A stretch of 64,000 nucleotides of DNA from Candidatus Kapaibacterium sp. (GTDB lineage: Bacteria > Bacteroidota > Ignavibacteria > Kapaibacteriales > UBA7675). The notes under the pieces were generated by a model. It made no database searches. It saw nothing but the letters and a program-made list of their open reading frames with translations, and was not told where the DNA came from. Positions 31,359 to 39,421 of this stretch are shown here, piece by piece. The stretch spans positions 1 through 64,000 of the forward strand of contig JANQRB010000159.1 in the NCBI GenBank assembly GCA_028284775.1, in the 5' to 3' direction. The number at the start of each line of letters is the position of its first letter. Within the stretch, counting starts at the first letter, position 1. A program made the position numbers and the translations under genes.

Positions 31359-32322
31359 ACATTTCTCCTTCGCAGGAATTTCCCGCGGCTAAATAGCGCT
31401 TATGGAATAGTGAATCGCATGCACATTGCACGAGGGCGGCAATTACAAGCGCGCTTCCCGGAAGCGCGGTCGCAAAATCTCGGCAATGAAGTGCTGCCGC
31501 CGCTGAGCAGGGCAGCAGTCTTCGTTTGCAACAATTTCAATTCCGGCGCAGAGTATTTCATCCGAAGTTTTCTTCACGCCGTGAGTGAATCCAATTCAAT
31601 CTGAGCGCTCCCGCGTCAGGGATCATGTGTTTACTTATGACAGCAAAGATTCCAAACGTCACTGACTTCGAGAATGAGTCTGCGTAACCGGCCTCTTACT
31701 AACTCCTGGATCGTAATCTCAATAAACTGCAAGTGTCTGATCCGGAGGGAACTCCGGCGAGGTTGGAGAGCAATCACGCCCTACAGCCCGCTCGTCAACT
31801 GACAGAGATTCCCGATTCTTAACAGCGCAATCGGCAAGATCCGCTTTGTCGCCTTCAGCAACGACTGCCTGGTTCAGTTAAAAAACTGCCTGCGAAGATC
31901 ACGGGCCTGGACCGAGGCGTCAGGCCGATCATTTCCACAAGCTGCCGTAGTAGCTGCGACAGGATGCACACAGGCAGCTGCCTGCGCAATACAAGCCGGA
32001 GCAACACCAGACAGATCCAGAAGCAATTCAGAGCCTATGAGCTGTTTCCTTTACAATGGAACAAATCAGGCAAATGCATGGAAACGAAAGCGATACAACC
32101 GGCACGTGTTGAAGGGTCCGTTCGGCCGGCCTGCCAAAGGTACAGCGAGTTGCACGTGGTGAGAGACACAACTTTGCGCCAGCCGTTAGAATGAAATCGA
32201 TGAACAGCAAATTCACGGCATTTTGCCTGGGACTCACACTATTTTAGCACTCGCCGCGAAACTCCCGATCCGTTCCTGTTCGCCCGGCAAAAGTTTGCAG
32301 GCCAGTCGTTAGCTGACCTACC
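31359..32322. other. Intergenic region upstream of array copy 5
   Basis: About 960 bases with no supported ORF. Bases 32049-32200 match, imperfectly but along their length, 35701-35875 upstream of copy 6. The remainder shows no recognised structure; the promoter of copy 5 must lie near its 31358 end. Confidence 0.4.
32049..32200. repeat. Direct repeat R1 (partner at 35701-35875)
   Basis: Shares ordered blocks with 35701-35875: TACAATGGAAC, GGCACGTGT, GAAGGG, CGGCCGGC/GGGCCGGC, GACA near the middle and GCCGTTAGA/GCCGGTTAGA at the end. Both copies lie upstream of an array gene, so this is probably an upstream segment copied together with a gene. No coding frame is conserved between the two. 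Confidence 0.6.
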
Positions 32323-32475
32323 TTCAATAAAATTTCTTGCATACTCTTCTCCCCTTGTGTTAAGGGAGTGAGGCGCGGACTGAGCGCCGAACGAGTAGGA
32401 GTTATGAGAATCAGATATTTCAAACTCCCCTATGCCCTCTTTCGCAAAGAGGGGAACCAAATAAACTTATTTGAA
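32323..32475 (+). repeat. Dispersed inverted-repeat element, copy B (complete)
   Basis: 153 bases. Left end TTCAATAAAATTTCTTGC; right end, read inward on the minus strand, TTCAAATAAGTTTATTTGG. The ends are therefore inverted copies of each other. Inside are a CCCCTTGTGTTAAGGG arm, the core shared with copy A (32368-32393, GGCGCGGACTGAGCGCC, a hairpin) and a CCCTCTTT/AAAGAGGG hairpin (32434-32454). No ORF. A non-autonomous MITE-like element is inferred. It abuts the fossil paralogue on its right. Confidence 0.75.
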
Positions 32476-32529
32476 ACAATACAAGTACGTCGAACTCGCT
32501 CGAACGAAAAGGGCGCAGCGGGGGAGAAA

Positions 32530-32830
32530 GTCGAGCCTGATTTGACGCGGAAGATCCGCTCGGCACATCCGCTCGGCACATCCTCGAGAGCAGACTTCAA
32601 TGCCGCGGGCGCCTGCCGGTCGTTGGGAGAGCGTTGACGACGAAAGGCGGACGGCGGCGCGTGGTGCATTCTCAAATTGTCCGGCAGAGAGCAGGCTGCC
32701 GTCATTATCACAATAAATTCAGAAGTTGATGATCCTGCCTGGTCGCGTGTGTCCGCCGCTACGGCGCTGACATCGAAGGCTGCAGCGTGCTGTAGACGCG
32801 AAGACCTGATTCAGACGGGGCCGAGGTTAC
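32530..32830 (-). pseudogene. Fossil of a seventh array paralogue (CARDB-like segment only)
   Basis: Two overlapping minus-strand reading frames here still resemble the array proteins. Around 32700-32810 one frame reads AAFDVSAVAADTRDQAGSST, matching EALDVSVAAAGALRPGRTV in copy 5. The next frame (about 32535-32711) reads SLPDNLRMHHAPPSAF then DRQAPAALKSALEDVPSG, matching TLPFNGRLRMHFDSPLAF and DRQYPNEVEWDLSDVPVG in copy 4. The match covers only the CARDB-like domain. The 5' part is replaced by the 3' end of copy 6 and the 3' part stops near repeat element B. It is clearly non-functional and not otherwise recognisable as a gene. Confidence 0.75.
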
Positions 32831-32845
32831 GCGCGGGAGGCTTCA

Positions 32846-32874
32846 GCCGCTTACAGTTGCAAACTGCAAGCGGC
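32846..32874. terminator. Hairpin after array copy 6
   Basis: Stem GCCGCTT-A-CAGTT / AACTG-C-AAGCGGC around a 3-nt loop with one mismatch, 20 nt past the copy 6 stop codon. It lies where the other array copies carry their hairpins. Confidence 0.65.
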
Positions 32875-32893
32875 CGCGAACCGCGAAAAATCA

Positions 32894-35440
32894 TTAATGA
32901 ACAACTATCAGACGAACAGCTATCGTCCCTCCGGCTGTTGGAAGCTCAAGATAATAACTGCCATTTGGCACAGTGCTGAGGCTAAGCCGCGCCGTCGGGC
33001 TGCCGTCGCAGGCGAAGCTGCGCAGCGTTTGCCCCAAAGCATTGCGCAGGACGATAGTACCTGGAACCAGATCCTCCGACTCGATCGTTGTCAGATTCGC
33101 GGCGGGATTCGGAAAAATGCGAATACCCTGTTCCAGGGAACTTGTCTCCACTGAAGTTGCCTCGCTGCTGATCGTCGTCCGCGCCGTGTTTGTGATCACC
33201 GGCTTGTTAAAATCGAAATAGATGCCTGCCCGGTTACGAATCTCCGTGCCGACTGCAAGGTCGGGGCGTAGGTTAATTTTGTATTTCAACACACCGTGGC
33301 TGGCCGCTTCATCAGCAGTGCTGTCGGGCAGCATTATGTTATTGAAGGTCCAGGTCAGGATACCGGAACCGGAGATCTCGAAGCTAAAGTCATGGCTGGC
33401 CGCTCCGATGCGAAGGCTGCCGATGTCGAATAAGGTATGGTCCAGCGTGTCAATAACAACAACTGTGCTTGCCGGTGCCGTGCCAGTGTTTTGGAAACGT
33501 ACGATGTACGTCAATGTGTAAATGTCCGGTGTAATTTTGCCTTCCGGACCGATGCCGGCGGGGCGTACTTGGATGTCATTCGGGTCGACGGCATTCGTGA
33601 TTTCCCGACAAGACTCATCGTCGCCGATCCGCAATTCGTCATCCTCTACTTTCTCGGCGGTAGAGGTAGCGCTTACGCATACCGTCTGCCCTATGAGACC
33701 TTCATCCTCCGGCAGCACAAAGCTGATAATAACATCATCCGCCGCGCCGATCGGCAGCTCCGCCAGATCCCATGTAAGCTCGTTTGGAATGTGCCGGTCG
33801 GCAGCGGGAAAACTGCGGGTGTATTCAAGCGGAGAATTATAGTTAACACGCAGTTGACCGGTAAATGGGTGATTCCCGACGTTTTCATATCGCAGCAGGT
33901 ATCTGGCAATCGTACCTGGGCCAATGCGAAAAGATGTGCTGACAACACTCAGCTCAAGCTCTTGCACAAGGCCGAGCGCCTGGCTACCGAAATCCAGATC
34001 GGCGACCTCCTGATCCGCGGATACGACCGTTAATGTGTAACTATCGCTGCCCACGGGACAGGTCTTGCGCCAACTGCCGCGCTGGTTATTTCTGATCGTA
34101 TAAGTTCCGGGCTGCAGATAAAAGGAATACGAACCGTCGCTGTTCGAGCTGGTGTAGAGCGGGCCCGGCGTCACTTCAATCACCGAACGGCCAATGCTGA
34201 AATCACCTGCTCCATAGCTGCAATTCTCGTCAAGGTCGCTGAATACCGTCCCGCTGACCACAGCGTACACGTCGCGATCACCCAGTGAGGCGAGAAAGTT
34301 CACCTTCGTTTTACAAATTTCTGAAAAGTAACCGTTGACGAACAAGGTGCCGCGAAACACCGTAAAATCCCAGGGTGAGCCGTTCATGACACCGACGACC
34401 GACCAGTCGCTGCCGTCGAACTCGGCGATGCCCTGGTCCGCAGCATTGAGCCGGGAGCCGCCCGCGACGGTGCCGCCAACGTACAGCTTGTCGCCCTTCG
34501 TGATCCAGCAGCCAAGGTTGTTAAATCTTTCAATTCCCCCGCCGGCCCGACGCCAGGAGTCGCCATCCCAAATAGCTGCACCGAGTACATCCACCTCACC
34601 GGCCCGTTCCATTCCGTGCGCATGGACAAAGAGATCATCCCGATAAGAAGCCATCAGGCGTACCGGGCGGTCGATAGAATTGCCCAGAGCGTGCCATGTT
34701 TCACCATCCCAGCGAGTAATATGAGCGATAGGCTCGTTTCCGATCGATCTGAAGTCTCCACCGACATACAAATCACCTTTGTGTGAAAGCAAGTGAGTGA
34801 TGGAGCTCGAAAAGCCTGCGCTCAGAATCTCCCATCGTTCACCATCCCAGGAGCCAACGTTTATTCTTTCGATTACTCCCGGGGCTCCAAAGTCCCCGGC
34901 GACAAACAACTTATCATCGTGTACTGCCAGACTTTCGACACGGCCAACAATGTCGCTCCCGAATGCCTCGAAGCCGGAGGCATTCCACTTGAAAATGCCA
35001 TCGAAGCCTGTAATACTACCGGGCTGCCTCCACGCGCCGCCGAAGTAAATGTCTCCATTATATACAACCATGGCTGTTACCGAAGCAAAAACGGGAAACT
35101 GACTGACATAGGTCCAGTGCCTGCCGTTGTAACGCAGCAAGTGATGATCCTGGTCTAAAACAAGAGCATAAAGTTCACCATTTAATTCCACGGTGTATTT
35201 GATGCCAACAATTTGTGGCGATCCGCTTAAACCCATACCGGCATCCCGCCAGGCGGAAAGGCCATTACAGTCAGTGCCCAGGATCTCGTCCGGGGCTCGT
35301 TTTGGTTTAATAGGAGTTGCAAGCTCCGTTGAATAAGCCTGCTCGAACCTAGATTCACGGCCTTGCGGCAGATTCGCCTGCGCCGGCAGAGCTGTTATAC
35401 CCACAATCAGGATAAATAAGCAAGATCCTGCTATTCGCAT
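32894..35440 (-). CDS. Array copy 6: intact propeller/DUF7619-like secreted protein, T9SS
   Basis: 848 residues, the first gene of the array in transcription order. Signal peptide about 1-21 (ending LPAQA); seven blades; Cys clasp TDCNG and EICKT; Cna-B-like domain with a diverged face (GAGDFSIGRS, DGSYSFYLQPGTYTI); CARDB-like; DUF7619-like with DPNDIQVRPAGIGPEGK and an FQNTGTAPAS variant where other copies have FQNTGTDTAF; T9SS tail (IFPNPAANL, VPNGSYYLELP). The start has a perfect AGGAGG at the usual distance. It is the copy least like copies 2 and 4, perhaps because it sits at the edge of the array and is less often converted (inference). Confidence 0.88.
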   Translation of the reverse strand: MRIAGSCLFILIVGITALPAQANLPQGRESRFEQAYSTELATPIKPKRAPDEILGTDCNGLSAWRDAGMGLSGSPQIVGIKYTVELNGELYALVLDQDHHLLRYNGRHWTYVSQFPVFASVTAMVVYNGDIYFGGAWRQPGSITGFDGIFKWNASGFEAFGSDIVGRVESLAVHDDKLFVAGDFGAPGVIERINVGSWDGERWEILSAGFSSSITHLLSHKGDLYVGGDFRSIGNEPIAHITRWDGETWHALGNSIDRPVRLMASYRDDLFVHAHGMERAGEVDVLGAAIWDGDSWRRAGGGIERFNNLGCWITKGDKLYVGGTVAGGSRLNAADQGIAEFDGSDWSVVGVMNGSPWDFTVFRGTLFVNGYFSEICKTKVNFLASLGDRDVYAVVSGTVFSDLDENCSYGAGDFSIGRSVIEVTPGPLYTSSNSDGSYSFYLQPGTYTIRNNQRGSWRKTCPVGSDSYTLTVVSADQEVADLDFGSQALGLVQELELSVVSTSFRIGPGTIARYLLRYENVGNHPFTGQLRVNYNSPLEYTRSFPAADRHIPNELTWDLAELPIGAADDVIISFVLPEDEGLIGQTVCVSATSTAEKVEDDELRIGDDESCREITNAVDPNDIQVRPAGIGPEGKITPDIYTLTYIVRFQNTGTAPASTVVVIDTLDHTLFDIGSLRIGAASHDFSFEISGSGILTWTFNNIMLPDSTADEAASHGVLKYKINLRPDLAVGTEIRNRAGIYFDFNKPVITNTARTTISSEATSVETSSLEQGIRIFPNPAANLTTIESEDLVPGTIVLRNALGQTLRSFACDGSPTARLSLSTVPNGSYYLELPTAGGTIAVRLIVVH

Positions 35441-35620
35441 ACCGTCCTCCTAAACAACGCAATTTTTGAAATTTGACTAAAACATTGCAACAACTGGAAG
35501 GTGCGTCTTAGTCTTCAGTGCGTTTATAGTTTCGGGACTATTCTTAGTTCTGCAATGGACAAAGGCGGATGAGCCACGGGCACGTTATGTCATGTTGAAT
35601 CGCAATCATCAACGGCAGGT

Positions 35621-35669
35621 ATGCAGGACAGATTTGTCCGCCTCGTAGATGCGGACAATTTGCCTGCAT
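35621..35669. other. Long hairpin between the large regulator and array copy 6
   Basis: ATGCAGG/CCTGCAT outer stem and TTTGTCCGC/GCGGACAA inner stem around a 9-nt loop. It lies about 230 bases past the end of the TPR/LuxR gene's stop side and 180 bases before the copy 6 start, so it could be a transcript end, a leader structure or the end of a mobile repeat. Confidence 0.5.
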
Positions 35670-35700
35670 CATACCCAGACCCATTAATGAGGGTAGACTT

Positions 35701-35875
35701 TCCCTACAATGGAACGAACTCTTGCCAAATCAAGAGTTTAGAGAGGTAAGATCGGCACGTGTCGAAGGGCCGCTTGGGCCGGCGTGCCGAATGAATAGCG
35801 GGTAGCGTTTGACGAAAGACACGCCATTGCGCTGCCGGTTAGATCACGACATGATTGCCACGATGAAACGACATA
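35701..35875. repeat. Direct repeat R2 (partner at 32049-32200)
   Basis: See the partner for shared blocks. In this copy CGGCACG and CGTGCCG bracket GGGCCGCTTGGGCCGG, giving a strong palindrome that is decayed in R1. R2 is therefore the better preserved copy. Confidence 0.6.
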
Positions 35876-35896
35876 TTATGGCGGTTGAAAAAAAGC

Positions 35897-38038
35897 CTAA
35901 AGCGAAGATGTTAAGCTAGCATCAAGATCGATCAGAAATCGTTTGAGGTCCACCTCGCTGCCGAGACCAAGCTTTTTGCGAATGCGATAACGATAGGTTT
36001 CAATGCTGCGGGACGAGACGTTCATCAACAGGCTGATTTCCTTGTTAGAGAGCTGCAGGCGCAGCATTCCGATCAGGTGCGCTTCGCTGCCGGACAGACG
36101 CGGGTAGCGCGCACGCACTTTCCGCAGGAAATCACCGAGTTCATACAGATCGGTGTCGCCGTCCGGCCGACTCTCTCTGACGTCCAGCAGCGCCGTGACT
36201 TGCTCGATTGCCGCCTGCAGCGCGGCTTCCGAACTCTGGTCAGCCAGCGCCATGCATTGTTTCAGGCTGCGGTCAATGCTTCGGAGTGATTCCCGCTGGC
36301 GGGCGCTCAATACTGAGGCGGCACGTAATTTCTGCCGCTGCCCCGCAAGACGCATCTCATAGATTTGCTGCCGCAAGTGCCGCTGCTCGTCGGTCCACTC
36401 GCGACGTTCCAGGGCATGCCGGAGCTCCCTGAACATCAGACAATTGCGATGTCCTTCGCGAATTGTGCTTTCGATGTGATCGCGGTAACGTTGCGCGTAG
36501 TCGCGCGCAGGCTCCATCATACCCTGCGCGCTGTAAAGATCTGCAAGCTGCCGATAGGCCGCCGCCTGCAGGCTGGAGTCGTCGAGCCTGTCGGCAATTC
36601 GCAGCGAGCGCCCAAGCATGGCTTCAGCCCTGGGAAAGGAGCCCGTTTCCACATAGAGCCCACCCAATTTGACTAGGGCTGCCGCGCTCTGATCTTCCGC
36701 TCCGTTGTCTTCGCTACAATTCAGACAATCGCGCAACAGGTCTTCCGCCCGGGTATAACGGCGCAGATCCAGCAGAGCGGACGCTAATTCCAGCTTGCAG
36801 CGGACCGCGCCATGCAGATTTTCGATTGTCGCGGCAATGTCGGCGCCCCGCTGCAGTAGCGCCAGGGCCGTCTCCGCCTGCCCCCGGCCTCGCAGCAGAC
36901 GCGCCTTGTGTTCCAAGGCCGACACGAGCTGTTGGGCATAGGTCCGTTCCTCGCAGCGGGCGATACACTCCTCAATCGCCTCCAGGGCACGCTCCGGCTG
37001 ATTTAACTGCTCGTGGCATGTGGCGATCGATGCCAGCGTTTTCGGTATGGCATCGAATTGCTGTGCGCTCGACTGCCGCTCCTGTAATTCGCTGAAGTAC
37101 GATAGGGCGGAAGACGGGTCGCCGGCCCGCGCAAGCAAAAAGGCCAGTCCCTGCAGGGCCCGCGCATACAGTCCGCTGCCGCCGCAGCGCGCTGCATGCC
37201 GCAAGGCGTAAAGATTGTGCCGCAATACTGCTTCCAAGTCGTCGCGGCTATCATAAGCTCCCGCCAGATAATGATGGCAGAGCGCCATTCCGTGAAGGTC
37301 ACCCGCGTCTTCGTAAAAGGCCAGTGCGATTTTGTAATGTTCCAGGGCCGTCGCTCGATCCTTGCGAGAGAGCGCTCCCAGAGCCAATGGATGTTGCAGC
37401 CAGAGGCTCTCCCTGGCGAGCTTCGCCTCTTCCGTCAGACGGAGGGCTTCTTCCGCACATGCCGATGCTTCCTTGTCGGCACCGGAAGTAAAGAGCAGGA
37501 CTGCCCGTTGCGCATGGCATTGCGCTTCCGCGGAGGGCGCAGTCACATTAAATCGGCCGTCGGCCGCAATTTCCAGCTGGGCCAGTCCGCGCTGGCAGTC
37601 CCCATCGGCGGCGGAGCATTCAGCCAGTCCAATCGACGCCTGAAGTATCAGCTCCCGGTCTGCGAGAGCCTGCGCCACCCGCAATGCCTCATTCATCATG
37701 GCGACGGCCGCGCTTATCCGCCCCTGCCGCAAGACGATCCCGCCGGCGCGACGAGAGGTCGTCGACTGTAAGCGCAGATAGGTGGCAAGCGATGTATCCG
37801 CATCCAGCAAAGCCTGCGGGTCATCGAGATCCACCCGCTGTTTGCTCTTGCGCAGTCGATAGTGCATCAGCTCGCGCAGCAATACATGAATCTTGGTTGA
37901 GGTTGTCCAGGCGCGGGCCAGATCGCTGCGTTCCTGCAGTGTGAGCAGATCCAGCATCAGCAGCGCCTTCTGGCGTCCACGCGCTCTGGCTATCCGGCGC
38001 TCCAGGTCGCGAATCGGGCTGGTTTCCTGACCAGACAT
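35897..38038 (-). CDS. Large TPR protein with C-terminal LuxR-type HTH (regulator)
   Basis: A 713-residue cytoplasmic protein. TPR-like repeats run through residues 70-530 (for example ALEHYKIALAFYEDAGDLHG and ALSYFSELQERQSSAQ). A long charged helix follows at about 535-600. A LuxR-type HTH lies at 645-713 (LSGSEAHLIGMLRLQLSNKE, then S-S-R-S-I-E-T-Y-R-Y-R). Same class as the 563-residue protein at the other end of the array, but they share layout rather than close sequence. The frame extends 13 codons to a TTG at 38077; ATG 38038 is preferred. It is read toward the array and may control it (inference from position only). Confidence 0.85.
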   Translation of the reverse strand: MSGQETSPIRDLERRIARARGRQKALLMLDLLTLQERSDLARAWTTSTKIHVLLRELMHYRLRKSKQRVDLDDPQALLDADTSLATYLRLQSTTSRRAGGIVLRQGRISAAVAMMNEALRVAQALADRELILQASIGLAECSAADGDCQRGLAQLEIAADGRFNVTAPSAEAQCHAQRAVLLFTSGADKEASACAEEALRLTEEAKLARESLWLQHPLALGALSRKDRATALEHYKIALAFYEDAGDLHGMALCHHYLAGAYDSRDDLEAVLRHNLYALRHAARCGGSGLYARALQGLAFLLARAGDPSSALSYFSELQERQSSAQQFDAIPKTLASIATCHEQLNQPERALEAIEECIARCEERTYAQQLVSALEHKARLLRGRGQAETALALLQRGADIAATIENLHGAVRCKLELASALLDLRRYTRAEDLLRDCLNCSEDNGAEDQSAAALVKLGGLYVETGSFPRAEAMLGRSLRIADRLDDSSLQAAAYRQLADLYSAQGMMEPARDYAQRYRDHIESTIREGHRNCLMFRELRHALERREWTDEQRHLRQQIYEMRLAGQRQKLRAASVLSARQRESLRSIDRSLKQCMALADQSSEAALQAAIEQVTALLDVRESRPDGDTDLYELGDFLRKVRARYPRLSGSEAHLIGMLRLQLSNKEISLLMNVSSRSIETYRYRIRKKLGLGSEVDLKRFLIDLDASLTSSL

Positions 38039-38160
38039 TGGCGTAATTTGAATGTGAACAATCCTTTCTGGCGGCAAATATACACAGAGTGCGGCTTTGT
38101 TCGGTTCAGCCGCTCCGCCCCGCCTCCGGCCTTGAACGGCTCCGGGGCGGCTGCCATTCT

Positions 38161-38541
38161 TTATGACGGCGGCGCCAAATAAAAGTAATAGGCCACGAAC
38201 TCAAAATCGTCGGTGGGATTATCGAAATAATCCACGTGTCCGCTGCGAAAATCGCCCGCGCTCCGCTCCGTCTCACCGCGCCACAAGCGTTCGGGAATAG
38301 CGTCCCAGCGGCAGAGCTCCATCGCGCTGATTCGAATTCGACAGCGCGGCCGCAGCGACAAATCGTAGACCGTGTAGTAGCGGCCGCAGACAAGGGCATG
38401 ATTGTAATCATCCTCATCGACATCGACTTCATGCAGCCATGCAACGCTGGCGTTCTTCAGGCCCGCCATAATGTCGTCAACCAGATGATCGGAAACAAAC
38501 TGAATGCGATACTCAGGTTCGGAGTCTGCGACCTCTTTCAT
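38161..38541 (-). CDS. ASCH-domain protein
   Basis: 126 residues, cytoplasmic. The pattern fits ASCH proteins: an N-terminal F-x-x-x-L-V-D-D-I-M-A-G-L-K-N-A-S helix, a central strand with R-C-R-I-R-I, and then ELCRWDAIPERLWRGETE followed by R-S-G-H-V-D-Y-F. ASCH domains have a PUA-like fold and bind RNA or act on modified nucleosides (some are N4-acetylcytidine amidohydrolases). The usual E-G-D is replaced by RGETERSAGD. It is a single gene just upstream of the large regulator on the same strand, 120 bases away, and could be cotranscribed with it. Confidence 0.65.
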   Translation of the reverse strand: MKEVADSEPEYRIQFVSDHLVDDIMAGLKNASVAWLHEVDVDEDDYNHALVCGRYYTVYDLSLRPRCRIRISAMELCRWDAIPERLWRGETERSAGDFRSGHVDYFDNPTDDFEFVAYYFYLAPPS

Positions 38542-39421
38542 CCCGCAATTCTCTGAAATGTTTCACGCTGATACTTCGATAGCTCTCCGAGCAAGGCCGG
38601 CTCGCTGAACCGGCAAAGCATAATATAGCGATTAGACCTACAACGGCAACGGCGACCGCGCTCGCAGAACCAATGAAGTCCCGCAGCGGCGCACACGAAT
38701 CGCAGCGTTCCCAATGACCGGACGAACAGGTAGCAATTAGCGCCACTATCAGCCTGTGAGCCTATGCCGATAATTGAAATACGCACCTTCCGATAATCGT
38801 TCGGCCGGGAAAATTGTGTTTCCGGGCGATTGAATATTTGTTATTTTCAGGCCACTAATTTAGGAGTTGCCATTGGTGTTTGCCGTCCCACTGCCGCGGC
38901 AATGACTAACGCACTAAGGACCGTTCATACATCGACTACAAAGATACCGATCGGTGGGAAATCCGCCTTGAGGGTATTGCGAACTTGTTAAACCATGAAT
39001 GAAAGACTGTAAGCCAATCTCGCCGAGATTACCACTGCCGACTTGAAACAAAGCGAAGGTTCATTCACGAACCCAGGGTGGGTTTGATCGGTCCGGGCGC
39101 GATGCCCGCGAACTCGCCTGATCGCACAGGATCGACGTCGATAGCGCTTGTAACACCGATGGAGTTAACCCGGGGAGTCGTCACTTCCCGTGGCTTGCAG
39201 GCGTGAAATAAACTGAGCTCTAAACAAATTAGCCTTGCGAAAGCTAACACAGGGATTTCTGCCACCCCCGCTGTTAACAGACTTCCTTTACGGCCCCAAT
39301 GTTCATCAGACGGCGGTCACTGAATTCTTCAGGCCGCCGGCATCCGGTATTCCGACCGACCAATCTTTGCAACGACAGTGTAACCATCAAATGTTTTAAC
39401 GGACAAAAACTGGTGAGTTTT
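38542..39421. other. Intergenic, no gene seen
   Basis: About 880 bases between divergently read genes. Short frames on both strands have no start context or recognisable motif. The region must hold the promoters of the ASCH and Rhs genes, but I cannot place them. Confidence 0.35.

Noticed and set aside
17554..35440. CRISPR or short tandem-repeat explanation for the repeated DNA
   Set aside because: The repeats are kilobase-scale coding paralogues with terminators, not short spaced repeats; no CRISPR-like unit was found anywhere in the window.
38538..38786. 82-codon minus-strand open frame upstream of the ASCH gene
   Set aside because: Cys/Arg-rich translation with no homology signal; probably chance.
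39299..39421. Longer N-terminus of the Rhs protein starting at 39299
   Set aside because: The extra 41 residues are basic and precede a perfect signal peptide that begins at ATG 39422.
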